This document shows, piece by piece, positions 26,308 to 34,103 of a stretch of DNA of 64,000 nucleotides (the stretch's first letter is position 1; each line of letters starts with the position of its first letter). Both the position numbers and the translations under genes were made by a program. Source of the DNA: Paenibacillus taichungensis (GTDB lineage Bacteria > Bacillota > Bacilli > Paenibacillales > Paenibacillaceae); contig NZ_JABMCC010000115.1 of the NCBI RefSeq assembly GCF_013359905.1, positions 558,001-622,000 on the forward strand. The letters are read 5' to 3'. The notes under the pieces are model-generated. The model worked only from the letters and a program-made list of their open reading frames with translations. It did no database searches and was not told the DNA's origin.

Positions 26308-27072
26308 TTATTTTCGATTAGCTTTGACATATTTCAGTTGGGCCACAATAATGACACTAATAATCACCAAAAGGAACCACGAACTGATCTTGCTAAAACT
26401 GACCAGCTGCCAGGAATCATGCTGGTCAGGGTATTTCCAGCCGTTAAAAAATGTAGCTATATTTTCAGCGGTCCAGATGAAAAAACCTACAATGATAAAA
26501 GCGAGTGTTAACGGCATTCGATAGGTAGTTAATCGTACCCGATAGATAATCCATGTTTTTCGAAAAACAATAAATACCAGAGCGGTCAACCACCAACGGA
26601 AATCGGGAATAAAATGATGTGTGAAAAAGTTGATATAGATGGCTCCACCTAACAGAAACGAAGATGCAAACCCAGGCCAGCCTGTCATGTCCATACGCAA
26701 TCTGCGCCATATTTGACACATAAAGCTTGCAACACTTGCATACATAAATCCGCTATAAAGGGGGACACCAAAGAGCTTGGTATAACCAGGCTCGGGGTAT
26801 GACCAGGATCCCATCCATACCTTATACATCTCCAGTACCAATCCAATCACGTGAAATATACATATGACTTTGATTTCATCACGTGTTTCCGATCCGCTCC
26901 GGTACATAAGGTATTGTACTGCTAATAAAACAAGCAGAATGGCATCATAGCGATAGAGAAAGGGTATCTGAATTACGCTAGAAAGGGCCAACGTTCCAAA
27001 GATCGCCACAGGAAAAATGCAACTCATCGCCTGATGATAACCAAAATGCAGGAGCTGTACTAAAGGTTTCAA
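26308..27072 (-). CDS. DUF817 integral membrane protein (YoaT-like)
   Basis: 254 residues, about eight hydrophobic segments and few charged loops. The blocks MYKVWMGSWSYPEPGYTKLFGVPLYSGFMYASVASF and FFTHHFIPDFRWWL are typical of the DUF817/YoaT family of unknown function. TTG start at 27072 with AAGGAG upstream. The stop is 16 bases before uppP on the same strand. Confidence 0.8.
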   Translation of the reverse strand: MKPLVQLLHFGYHQAMSCIFPVAIFGTLALSSVIQIPFLYRYDAILLVLLAVQYLMYRSGSETRDEIKVICIFHVIGLVLEMYKVWMGSWSYPEPGYTKLFGVPLYSGFMYASVASFMCQIWRRLRMDMTGWPGFASSFLLGGAIYINFFTHHFIPDFRWWLTALVFIVFRKTWIIYRVRLTTYRMPLTLAFIIVGFFIWTAENIATFFNGWKYPDQHDSWQLVSFSKISSWFLLVIISVIIVAQLKYVKANRK

Positions 27073-27193
27073 GTTATGTTTATCTCCTTCCTAAGCCTTG
27101 TTCATAATAATATAGATATGGTCCGTTTGTAAAAAGAGAAAAAAAGATCTATATATTTTCTTATTTTCAATTCGTGCTTAATCAAAGACAAAT

Positions 27194-27228
27194 AAGGCCC
27201 CTCGTCAACTGGAGGGACCTTGTTTTTT
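27194..27228 (-). terminator. Terminator downstream of folD
   Basis: AAGGCCCCTC / GAGGGACCTT stem (one G-T pair) just past the folD stop; T-rich tract on the plus-strand side and TTATTTG on the minus side, so possibly bidirectional. Confidence 0.65.
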
Positions 27229-27239
27229 GGACAATTCAA

Positions 27240-28091
27240 TTATGCATTTTGAGACAGCTTGTAGGCAGATTTAATCGTATGTTCGATGAGCGTCGCAATC
27301 GTTACAGGACCAACACCGCCTGGTACAGGTGTAATTGCTGAAGAAGGAACAAAGCAAGCTTCGTAATCCACATCTCCGACGTTGCCTTTGTTATAACCTG
27401 CATCAATAACGACAGCACCTGGTTTAATCCAATCTCCTTTAACAAAGAGCGGTTTGCCGACGGCTGCAATTATGATATCGCCAAGCTTCACGATTTCCTC
27501 CAGGTTCACGGTTTTGGAGTGGCAGGTCGTCACCGTTGCATTCCGGTTTAGCAGCATGGCTGAGACAGGTTTGCCCAGAATTGGACTTCTTCCGATGACA
27601 ACCGCATGTTTGCCCTCGATCTGAATATTGTAGAAATCCAGAATACGCATAATAGCCTGTGGTGTACAGGAAGGGAATTCTGCATCTCCAAAAGCATTAA
27701 GTGCAAAACCGAGGGTCGTTACACCGTCAACGTCCTTCTCGATGCTAATGGCATCAAAAGCTGCTCTTTCATCGATGTGATTCGGGACAGGGTGCTGAAG
27801 CAAAATACCGTGTACGGAAGGATCATCATTTAGCTTGTTAATTTCTTGAATTAATTCATCTGTGGTGGTATCCGCAGAAAGAACGACCTTAATAGAATGC
27901 ACGCCTAATCGAGCACAAGCATTTCCTTTCATTCGCACATAAGTCGCTGAAGAAGGATCATCTCCGACGAGAATTGTTGCGAGACAAGGCTGAATACCTT
28001 TTTCCTTCAGAATGGCAACCTTCGAGGCCATGTCTTCCTTCATAAAATCCGCTACCGTTTGTCCATTCAAGATCAGTTTATCAGTACTCAT
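27240..28091 (-). CDS. folD: Bifunctional methylenetetrahydrofolate dehydrogenase / cyclohydrolase FolD
   Basis: 283 residues; interconverts 5,10-methylene-, 5,10-methenyl- and 10-formyl-tetrahydrofolate in the cytosol with NADP. Family blocks: ATILVGDDPSSATYVRMKGNACARLG (catalytic Tyr and Lys), GILLQHPVP, DVDGVT, CTPQAIMRIL, VVIGRSPILGKPVS and TPVPGGVGPVT. ATG 28091 has AAAGGG at better spacing than an in-frame GTG at 28097. Preceded by a ZTP riboswitch with its own terminator, so folate one-carbon stress (ZMP/ZTP accumulation) should switch it on. Confidence 0.96.
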   Translation of the reverse strand: MSTDKLILNGQTVADFMKEDMASKVAILKEKGIQPCLATILVGDDPSSATYVRMKGNACARLGVHSIKVVLSADTTTDELIQEINKLNDDPSVHGILLQHPVPNHIDERAAFDAISIEKDVDGVTTLGFALNAFGDAEFPSCTPQAIMRILDFYNIQIEGKHAVVIGRSPILGKPVSAMLLNRNATVTTCHSKTVNLEEIVKLGDIIIAAVGKPLFVKGDWIKPGAVVIDAGYNKGNVGDVDYEACFVPSSAITPVPGGVGPVTIATLIEHTIKSAYKLSQNA

Positions 28092-28110
28092 TTTCACATC
28101 GCCCTTTCAA

Positions 28111-28149
28111 CATAAAAAAGAGGCAAGGAAATAAATATTCCTTACCTCT
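28111..28149 (-). terminator. Riboswitch-controlled terminator of the folD leader
   Basis: Perfect 12-bp stem AGAGGYAAGGAA / TTCCTTRCCTCT with a 7-base loop (one G-T pair) followed on the minus strand by TTTTTTATG. It abuts the conserved CCTGGGCA of the aptamer, so folding of the aptamer would compete with it. Confidence 0.9.
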
Positions 28150-28222
28150 GCCCAGGCGTACGGCTTATTACAAAACCATATGCTCCCTCACGGTTCACCG
28201 TGTTCGCCAGTTACATATGATC
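28149..28222 (-). promoter_or_regulatory. ZTP (pfl) riboswitch aptamer upstream of folD
   Basis: On the minus strand the leader contains CATATG-TAACTGGCGAACA, a short hairpin CGGT-GAA-CCGTG, GGGAGC-CATATG closing the first helix, a linker of about 10 bases and then GCCGTACGCCTGGGCA. The ACTGGCG, GGGAGC and CGCCTGGGC segments are the hallmark conserved parts of the pfl motif, which binds ZMP/ZTP. The adjoining terminator is the expression platform: ligand binding is expected to favour read-through into folD. Confidence 0.92.
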
Positions 28223-28241
28223 GTTTAAATTGTTTAGATTG

Positions 28242-28270
28242 ATAGTACTTGAAAAAGCAAAATTGTTCAA
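28242..28270 (-). promoter_or_regulatory. Candidate promoter of the folD riboswitch transcript
   Basis: Minus-strand TTGAAC (28270-28265), 17-base spacer, TACTAT (28247-28242), each matching four of six consensus positions, about 20 bases upstream of the aptamer. Confidence 0.55.
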
Positions 28271-28303
28271 TAGTTAATGGATTTCTCTTATAGAGAGATG
28301 ACC

Positions 28304-29116
28304 TTAAGGATTAAGTATCTCTTCTATCAATGAAAATTCAACATGATCTACTTTCCAGCCCTTATTTGTATAGACGAGTGTGGCACTGCGGTAGAGTGTT
28401 TCCTTGTTACCATAAATGGAACTAGAACCCGAGTATTGACTTAATCTAGCTGTATTGCTGTCAGGGTAAGTCAGACTGGATTGGCTAATGATTTTGAATT
28501 TAAAGTCATATTCCATCCCTTTATCCCGAATAATTTGATTGATAAAACGATCTGTAAAATAGGCGCTAAAGTACGTCCGAATTTGCTTAATGGACGACAG
28601 ATTTGTCGCTTCATTTAATTTGTCAACGAAGATTTGCTGTTGTTTGGCCGTTATTCTCTTTGTATTGGGCACTTGCACTTTGGGTTTTGCCATCGTTACC
28701 TGTAGTTGCTTACCATCAAGAGTAATGGTTGCTTGACTGGTTTGTTGATTCCATTGCACGTCAGCGCCTAAAGTTTGACTGATAAACCGCGCCGGGACAT
28801 AGGTGGTGTTATCGTTTAATTCCGCAGGCACATCTAGATAAACTTCCTCATGGTTAACCAGTATCTTTTTAGAGTTAATGGTCAAAAGTATTGTCGATTC
28901 ACCTTTGGTAATGGTGATATTTTTTAGTTCTTTGTTCCAGTTAACTTCCGCTCCCAAGTTTTCGGACACTGCCCGTAACGGAATTAGAACACGATTATTT
29001 TTTAGCATGCCTGTATCGATTGTGATGTACTGGTTTGCAGCTTCCCCGGTAGCCGCAAAACTCGGCAGGATGAGCAGAGTTGTTGTCAGCAAGGAAATAG
29101 TGATTTTCTTAAACAT
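28304..29116 (-). CDS. Secreted protein with copper-amine-oxidase-N-like (stalk) domain
   Basis: 270 residues with a signal peptide (cleavage near ATGEAANQ). Residues 28-135 contain two copies of the stalk/copper amine oxidase N-terminal motif common in Paenibacillus surface proteins: IPLRAVSENLGAEVNWN and VPARFISQTLGADVQWN. The C-terminal half (140-270) is an unrecognised alpha/beta domain. AGGAGGG before ATG. It is upstream of the folD transcript on the same strand, but folD has its own promoter and riboswitch. Confidence 0.82.
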   Translation of the reverse strand: MFKKITISLLTTTLLILPSFAATGEAANQYITIDTGMLKNNRVLIPLRAVSENLGAEVNWNKELKNITITKGESTILLTINSKKILVNHEEVYLDVPAELNDNTTYVPARFISQTLGADVQWNQQTSQATITLDGKQLQVTMAKPKVQVPNTKRITAKQQQIFVDKLNEATNLSSIKQIRTYFSAYFTDRFINQIIRDKGMEYDFKFKIISQSSLTYPDSNTARLSQYSGSSSIYGNKETLYRSATLVYTNKGWKVDHVEFSLIEEILNP

Positions 29117-29291
29117 AGGCCCTCCTCAAAGGATTAATTGTTTGAATATGTAGACGTTATCAAATAGAAAATGTTTCTGTATGTAAGATGCCATTCTCCA
29201 AGCAGTAAGGTAGGCTCAGTTGAGAAAAGGACTTAATTCTAAATCTAATTCTAAACCTAAACCTTTCTTTTCCTTTTACCAGAAGAAACAG

Positions 29292-29320
29292 TTGATAACT
29301 GTTATCACTCGTGATATATT
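29292..29320 (+). promoter_or_regulatory. Promoter with overlapping 15-bp operator dyad upstream of marR-nitroreductase genes
   Basis: TTGATA (29292-29297), 17-base spacer, TATATT (29315-29320), each hexamer one mismatch from consensus. The perfect dyad TGATAAC-T-GTTATCA (29293-29307) covers the -35 and half the spacer. It matches the Fur 7-1-7 box at 12 of 14 positions and would equally suit autorepression by the MarR protein encoded downstream. Confidence 0.7.
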
Positions 29321-29416
29321 GTTAACCAGTAAACTATTTAATATTAAATTCCTGAATTAGTTTAATCATTTAAGGTTTTTTTAATTGTTTATAAGTAAAT
29401 AAGGAGCGATTGAAGA

Positions 29417-29899
29417 ATGGATTCAAACGATCGAACAAAACAGTTACTGTATGACCAATTCATCCGATTTTTACATGTATATGAGAATCACAAGGATACG
29501 GAAATTGAACATTTTCTAAGTATCGCTCAGCGGGAAAGCATGGACAAAATCCCTCAGCATTTGACCGCGGTTCATATGATAGATTGCATTGGCAAGCATG
29601 AACCTATTAACAACACGGGTATTGCTGAGGCGATGAATTTGTCCAAAGCGAGTATTACCAAGATCGGCAACAAACTGTTGGAGGAAGGATTCGTCAAACG
29701 TACGAAAATGAATGACAACAAAAAGGAGAGCTATTTCCGTTTGTCACCGCAAGGAAAAAAGATTTTTGAACTACATGAACGTTTACATGTACTTGAGGCT
29801 GAACGGTTTTATCGTTCTTTGGACAAATATTCGGAACCGGAGCTGAAAATAATACATCAATTTCTTCAAGACAGCAGCATGGATATGGAATCCAGATAA
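29417..29899 (+). CDS. MarR-family transcriptional regulator
   Basis: 160 residues. Winged helix-turn-helix at about 45-120: NNTGIAEAMNLSKASITKIGNKLLEEGFVKR, then the DNKKESYFRLSPQGKKIFE wing. Helical ends would form the dimer. GGAGCGA lies 7 bases before ATG. First gene of a three-gene set with two nitroreductase-fold proteins, which suggests a repressor responding to a quinone, nitro-compound or oxidant; this is inference from context. Confidence 0.9.
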   Translation: MDSNDRTKQLLYDQFIRFLHVYENHKDTEIEHFLSIAQRESMDKIPQHLTAVHMIDCIGKHEPINNTGIAEAMNLSKASITKIGNKLLEEGFVKRTKMNDNKKESYFRLSPQGKKIFELHERLHVLEAERFYRSLDKYSEPELKIIHQFLQDSSMDMESR

Positions 29900-29919
29900 A
29901 CTGAAGGAGAGTGAAACAC

Positions 29920-30495
29920 TTGAGTCTGGCAGAATTGATCAGGGAACGCAGAAGTATTCGTAAATGTAATTCTACACCGGTGGAACAGGAGTTGGTTGTT
30001 GAATTGCTTCACAAGGCAACACGGCTTCAACCATCTGTTGAATCTGGCTCATGGCGTGTTGTTTATGCCGGAACTCCCGAAGCACGCAAGCGGTTGGTAG
30101 ACTGCATGCTGGAGCAGATGTCGCAGAGCAAGTTCGGTAAGTTGATTCCGGGAAAACTGCTGGATGTGTTTAAAAAGAGGTTTACCGATATTCCTGCTCA
30201 TGTCATTGTTATGTCGACTGTAGGACCGGATCGTCTGACCAATGACCGCAATTATGCGGCTGCCTGCGGGATGATGCAGAGCTTCCAACTGCTGGGATGG
30301 GAACAAGGGTTAGGAATGCTGTGGGATACAGAATCCATGATTCAGAATGAAGGCTTTTTCAAAGGAATTGGACTGCGTGAGGATGAAAGATTTGTTGGCA
30401 TTCTTCATATGGGATATTACGACAAAGCGCCAAGAAGCCGGAAAAGAACACCAGCTGAGCAAAAGTGGACTGTATTTCAGGGTCAGACTACGTAG
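29920..30495 (+). CDS. Nitroreductase family protein (FMN-dependent), first of two
   Basis: 191 residues from TTG 29920, nine bases after AAGGAGA; an in-frame GTG at 29911 touches the ribosome site. The N-terminal IRERRSIRKCNSTPV is the FMN-phosphate-binding motif, followed by a GSWRVVYAG block and C-terminal MLWDTESM with the usual GYYDKAPRSRKR end. Uses NAD(P)H to reduce nitro- or quinone-type acceptors through bound FMN, or serves as a flavin store. Part of the marR operon; 17 bases before the second copy. Confidence 0.85.
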   Translation: MSLAELIRERRSIRKCNSTPVEQELVVELLHKATRLQPSVESGSWRVVYAGTPEARKRLVDCMLEQMSQSKFGKLIPGKLLDVFKKRFTDIPAHVIVMSTVGPDRLTNDRNYAAACGMMQSFQLLGWEQGLGMLWDTESMIQNEGFFKGIGLREDERFVGILHMGYYDKAPRSRKRTPAEQKWTVFQGQTT

Positions 30496-30512
30496 AAGGG
30501 GAGGATATAAAA

Positions 30513-30998
30513 ATGGAATTGGCCAATCTGCAAGGAGGCATACACAGTCCAAAAGATTTTTTGGATCGACCGGTATCACAGGAACTAATCCTTGAATTGC
30601 TCAATCACGCCGTGTGGGCGCCAAATGATGGACTTCGTGAGCCGTGGCGATTTATTTTTGCCGATAATCGTAATGGGAAACTTATGCAGGGAATGCAGGA
30701 GCACGCTCCAGCCTATCTTCTGGTCTTGGTGAAGGAAGAGGCGGATCATCATAAGCGGGAAGAGGACTTTGCAGCTGTCTGCTGTCTGATCCAAAATTTT
30801 CGTTTGCTTGCCCATGAACAGGGCCTGGGTGTGCGCAGTACGTTGCATGACTGGATGTACGACCGGAGTCGTGCTGAAAAGTTTGGCGTGTTAGGCAACG
30901 AGCGAATTGCTGCGGTTCTGGAATTGGGATATGGCACTGTACAGCTGGAAGGGAAAGATGAGATAACAGAACCTCAGCTTCAGTTCGAACTGCTGTAG
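30513..30998 (+). CDS. Nitroreductase family protein, second and shorter copy
   Basis: 161 residues from ATG 30513 (GGGGAGG 8 bases upstream). The FMN-binding start is altered: SPKDFLDRPVSQELILELLNHAVWAPNDGLREPWRF keeps the APNDG..EPWRF block but lacks the RRSIR arginine cluster seen in its neighbour (it has SPKDF at that place). It may have lost or changed cofactor binding, or form a heterodimer with the first copy. Followed by a terminator. Confidence 0.82.
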   Translation: MELANLQGGIHSPKDFLDRPVSQELILELLNHAVWAPNDGLREPWRFIFADNRNGKLMQGMQEHAPAYLLVLVKEEADHHKREEDFAAVCCLIQNFRLLAHEQGLGVRSTLHDWMYDRSRAEKFGVLGNERIAAVLELGYGTVQLEGKDEITEPQLQFELL

Positions 30999-31035
30999 CG
31001 GGGAAGATATAGGGAAGAGAATTCAAATGAAAGAG

Positions 31036-31074
31036 GAACGACAAAACCTTAGCAGGGATTGTCGTTCTTTTTTT
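31036..31074 (+). terminator. Terminator of the marR-nitroreductase operon
   Basis: GAACGACAA / TTGTCGTTC stem with a 14-base loop and a TTTTTTTT run. Confidence 0.88.
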
Positions 31075-31148
31075 TGAGGTTAGCAAACATCCATTTCTAG
31101 CTGTTATAAACGTAACTTAGTTTCTCAAGAGGAGAGTTTGCAAAATTT

Positions 31149-31811
31149 CTAATCTTGGTTGAGTGCTGCTATCTGATCTTTGACATTTACATCACTCAAT
31201 CCTCCGTGGTAACAAACAACGGATGTAATGTCGAGATCTGCATACTTTCTTAACGAGAGTTTTGCTGCGTTCATATCCGGTGTAGTCGGTGCGTGAATTC
31301 CACCAAGCATACCGTCTACACTGTACATGGAGTCCCCGGCAATGAGGGTTTTACTTTCCTTCAAATAAAGACTGATATGACCGGGTGTATGTCCAGGCGT
31401 GTGAATGACGCGAATCCCGCCGCAAAACGGCAGTTCCTGACCATCTATTAAAGTATGATTTACTGTGCCCTTTGGCGGATTATCCAGGTGACCATCTTTG
31501 ATCAGAGGCAGTTCCCCTTGGATGTACGGCTTATCCAATTCGTGTGTATATACTTTAATAGTGTTGCCACGCGTCTGTAAAATCTCCGGAAGATTCCCTA
31601 TATGATCGACATCCTGATGGGTCAAAATCACCGCATTTAATTTGTATAGAGAGACACCAGCCTTCTCCATTGCCACACGTAAATCCTCAAATTGACCTGG
31701 AAAACCAGTGTCTATTAGAATATTCATTTCTTGGTCCTTTAAAAGAATGGGGTGTATCACATTCCCATGATAGTCTAGATGGAGCATTTCGACTCCCTTT
31801 GAAATTTCCAT
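31149..31811 (-). CDS. MBL-fold metallo-hydrolase
   Basis: 220-residue metallo-beta-lactamase-fold protein. The HxHxDH-type motif appears as LTHQDVDHIG (first His of the classic motif, Asp-His pair retained, middle His replaced by Gln), with HTPGHTPGHISLYL, the bridging Asp in LIAGDSMYS and the last His in VVCYHGG. Members hydrolyse lactones, thioesters or related esters; the substrate is unknown. GGAGGAC precedes ATG. Single gene, divergent from the ECF sigma operon. Confidence 0.88.
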   Translation of the reverse strand: MEISKGVEMLHLDYHGNVIHPILLKDQEMNILIDTGFPGQFEDLRVAMEKAGVSLYKLNAVILTHQDVDHIGNLPEILQTRGNTIKVYTHELDKPYIQGELPLIKDGHLDNPPKGTVNHTLIDGQELPFCGGIRVIHTPGHTPGHISLYLKESKTLIAGDSMYSVDGMLGGIHAPTTPDMNAAKLSLRKYADLDITSVVCYHGGLSDVNVKDQIAALNQD

Positions 31812-31975
31812 AATATTAGTCCTCCGTAGAAAGAAATAGTATCTCTTTGTAAACGAATCAACTTCGTAAAAGATACGGGGGTAGAATTAAAAAAAAGATT
31901 AGTGTTTTCTTGTGAACCAAACCAAGTATAGGATGATCTAATGAATAGAAGGTATGAAGGAAAGGGGGAGCATTG

Positions 31976-32503
31976 GTGGATTTATCAGAAAAAGCCGAAC
32001 TTGCAAGACAAGGAGATAAGGAAGCTTTTGTATTTTTAATACGTGCTGTTCAACAAAGCCTATTTGTTATAGGAAGATCAATCCTTAAAACGGATGAAGA
32101 TTGTGCAGATGCGATACAGGAAACCATTGCTAAAGCTTTTTCTAATGTACATACACTGAAAGAGCCAACTTATTTTAAAACTTGGATCATTCGGATTTTA
32201 ATCAATGAGTGTAATCGGATTATTAAGAAAAAAAAGCGAGTATCCCTTGTCCCTTATGATATGAGAAAGACATCTTATAAGGGGGATTTTGAACAAATTG
32301 AGCTGTTTGAGGTAATTGACGAATTGGATGAACAGCTTCAAACCATCGTGACACTTTTTTATATCGAGGACTTATCGGTCAAGGAAATATCTAGAGTGCT
32401 TGAAGTTTCTGAAGGAACAGTAAAGTCAAGGTTATTCAGGGCCAGACGACAATTATCAGAGCTCGTTCTAGGGGAAGGAGAGGGCAAATATGAATTTTCA
32501 TGA
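31976..32503 (+). CDS. ECF RNA polymerase sigma factor
   Basis: 175 residues from GTG 31976 (GGGGGAG 5 bases upstream; a TTG one codon earlier is too close). Region 2 is at residues about 20-80 (RSILKTDEDCADAIQETIAKAF...YFKTWIIRILINECN) and region 4 at 110-165 (LQTIVTLFYIEDLSVKEISRVLEVSEGTVKSRLFRARRQL). Its 3' end overlaps the DUF4179 gene by 14 bases, the arrangement of a sigma factor and its membrane anti-sigma. ECF factors of this type (SigV/SigW relatives) respond to envelope stress. I found no convincing autoregulatory ECF promoter upstream. Confidence 0.93.
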   Translation: MDLSEKAELARQGDKEAFVFLIRAVQQSLFVIGRSILKTDEDCADAIQETIAKAFSNVHTLKEPTYFKTWIIRILINECNRIIKKKKRVSLVPYDMRKTSYKGDFEQIELFEVIDELDEQLQTIVTLFYIEDLSVKEISRVLEVSEGTVKSRLFRARRQLSELVLGEGEGKYEFS

Positions 32504-33785
32504 TCCGGTTGACCGTGAGATCAAGCAATTATTAAATGCTAAAAGAAAAGACCTGATCATTCCTGATACAGTACAACTTGCTATGGAGAACGCACTTTCC
32601 TCCATTTCGGAGCAGAAGGTAAAAAAGAAATATCCCCATAAAAAATGGAGATGGGCAGCAGCAGCTTTAGCCCTCTTTTTCATCCTAGGAGCGGTTTCGA
32701 TTTATTCCGTACCAACATTTGGTGAGATGATCCGGTCTTTATTTGCCAAGGATAACCCGGATATTGGACTTTTGCGGGCACAAGAATTGGGACTAGTGCA
32801 TAATCCTCATATCAAAGTAAAGGACAAAGGTTATACGCTGGTAATTGATGAAGCTGTTGCAGACCCTACCCGAGTGACGATGGCTCTTCAACTCTTTGAT
32901 AAAAAAGGTAAGCACGATCGCTATAAGTTACTCCTTGGAGATCTGAACAACATTACAATCAAAGATGCTAACGGTAAAGACTTGGACACCATGTACGATA
33001 TGGGGTACACAAATGATTTTTATTATATGGTTGCTTTCTTCAATGAGCCATTGGAGACAGACAAGATTACAATAGAAGGGAATATCGAGACGCTTGGCAA
33101 AAAGAATGAGCCTTCCATTGAAGGAGATTGGAACTTTAGCTTTGATATAGATATGAGAGAGGCTAACCAGCAAACAAAAATAGAAGAATTGTCTGGTAGC
33201 TACACAACGCCACACGGAATGACAGTCACTTTAAAGAGGTTAACGAGAATGGTGCAAGGAGTCCGTTTTGAACTGGAGACTGAACTCAATGATGCTGCAA
33301 TGGCAAGGTCACCCGGTGATTTATGGGAAAAGCAGATGTTGAGCTTTCACTTTGAAACCATAGAGAATGAAGAAATTCATTCGGTAAATTCGAGAAAGAA
33401 TGGTGACATGGTTAGTCTGATGTCTACTGATTATGCAGTCATTGGAGACGGAAAGATACGTTGGAGTTATATTTTCAAGTACTTGCCAGAGCACGAACCA
33501 TATCGTTTTATTTTGGATGGTTACTCGGTCGCGGAAACAGACGGTAGCAGAATTTCCTTTAGGCCATCGGACCTGATAGAACCCAAAGCTTTTCAAATAT
33601 TAACAGACCGCATAGAGTTGGTTGGGACGTCACTTGAGGACTCACAAAACCCTGATGCCACATTTGAAACCGCTTATGAATATCGGATTATGGGGTTAGA
33701 CCACATTCCGGAGGAACTTATCCTGGTAAGACGTGTAGTGGATAAAAGGTACAAAGACCCGGACTGGTCCGTAATGCTAAAATAA
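32490..33785 (+). CDS. DUF4179 membrane protein, probable anti-sigma factor
   Basis: 431 residues. Cytosolic part of about 50 residues (DREIKQLLNAKRKDLIIPDTV), one transmembrane helix at about 55-73 (WAAAALALFFILGAVSIYS), then a large extracytoplasmic DUF4179-type domain (VKDKGYTLVIDEAVADPTRVTMALQLFDK) and a beta-rich C-terminal half. This is the usual form of ECF anti-sigma partners in Paenibacillus. Translationally coupled to the sigma gene; GGAGAGGG precedes ATG. The signal sensed by the outer domain is unknown. Terminator follows. Confidence 0.85.
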   Translation: MNFHDPVDREIKQLLNAKRKDLIIPDTVQLAMENALSSISEQKVKKKYPHKKWRWAAAALALFFILGAVSIYSVPTFGEMIRSLFAKDNPDIGLLRAQELGLVHNPHIKVKDKGYTLVIDEAVADPTRVTMALQLFDKKGKHDRYKLLLGDLNNITIKDANGKDLDTMYDMGYTNDFYYMVAFFNEPLETDKITIEGNIETLGKKNEPSIEGDWNFSFDIDMREANQQTKIEELSGSYTTPHGMTVTLKRLTRMVQGVRFELETELNDAAMARSPGDLWEKQMLSFHFETIENEEIHSVNSRKNGDMVSLMSTDYAVIGDGKIRWSYIFKYLPEHEPYRFILDGYSVAETDGSRISFRPSDLIEPKAFQILTDRIELVGTSLEDSQNPDATFETAYEYRIMGLDHIPEELILVRRVVDKRYKDPDWSVMLK

Positions 33786-33836
33786 TTTATTAATGTGTAG
33801 TCTATCCATCACTAATATCCTCAGCATCACTTTCAC

Positions 33837-33861
33837 AGCCGCCCTTCTGGGCGGCTTTTTG
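33837..33861 (+). terminator. Terminator of the sigma/anti-sigma operon
   Basis: AGCCGCCC-TTCT-GGGCGGCT stem followed by TTTTT. Confidence 0.9.
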
Positions 33862-33976
33862 CATATTTGTTTTCCTGTAGGTAGAAGTCGATTTTTAGAA
33901 GGAAAACAGACATAAATCTAAACATATTAGAGATTAATCTTTAGTTTGTCAGGTTTTTATGTAACCGCTATCATTC

Positions 33977-33998
33977 TATAATTTAGTCAGAAAGGAGG
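33977..33998 (+). promoter_or_regulatory. xynA -10 box with 5'-end Shine-Dalgarno stabiliser (STAB-SD-like)
   Basis: Perfect TATAAT at 33977-33982 with a poor -35 about 16 bases earlier. GAAAGGAGG at 33990-33998 would fall at the very 5' end of the transcript, more than 100 bases before the xynA start and with no ORF at suitable spacing. This equals the STAB-SD element known from cry3A leaders, where 30S binding protects mRNA from 5' decay. xynA has its own separate ribosome site (TGGGAGGT). Confidence 0.6.
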
Positions 33999-34103
33999 TA
34001 AAAGTAAAAAAAAGAATTGCATCAAATGGTAATTGAGAACTTCAACCGAGAATCAGACGAAAGCAGTCGATAAGGCAAATACAATCATATTGGGAGGTAG
34101 AGT

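Noticed and set aside
29231..29266. Short imperfect repeats of TCTAAAYCTAA
   Set aside because: Low-complexity AT-rich intergenic sequence; unit number and spacing are irregular and no function is suggested.
31900..31960. Possible autoregulatory ECF promoter (TGAACC followed by GATC 16 bases later)
   Set aside because: The -10 does not fit the CGT-type ECF consensus, so it is not listed as a feature.
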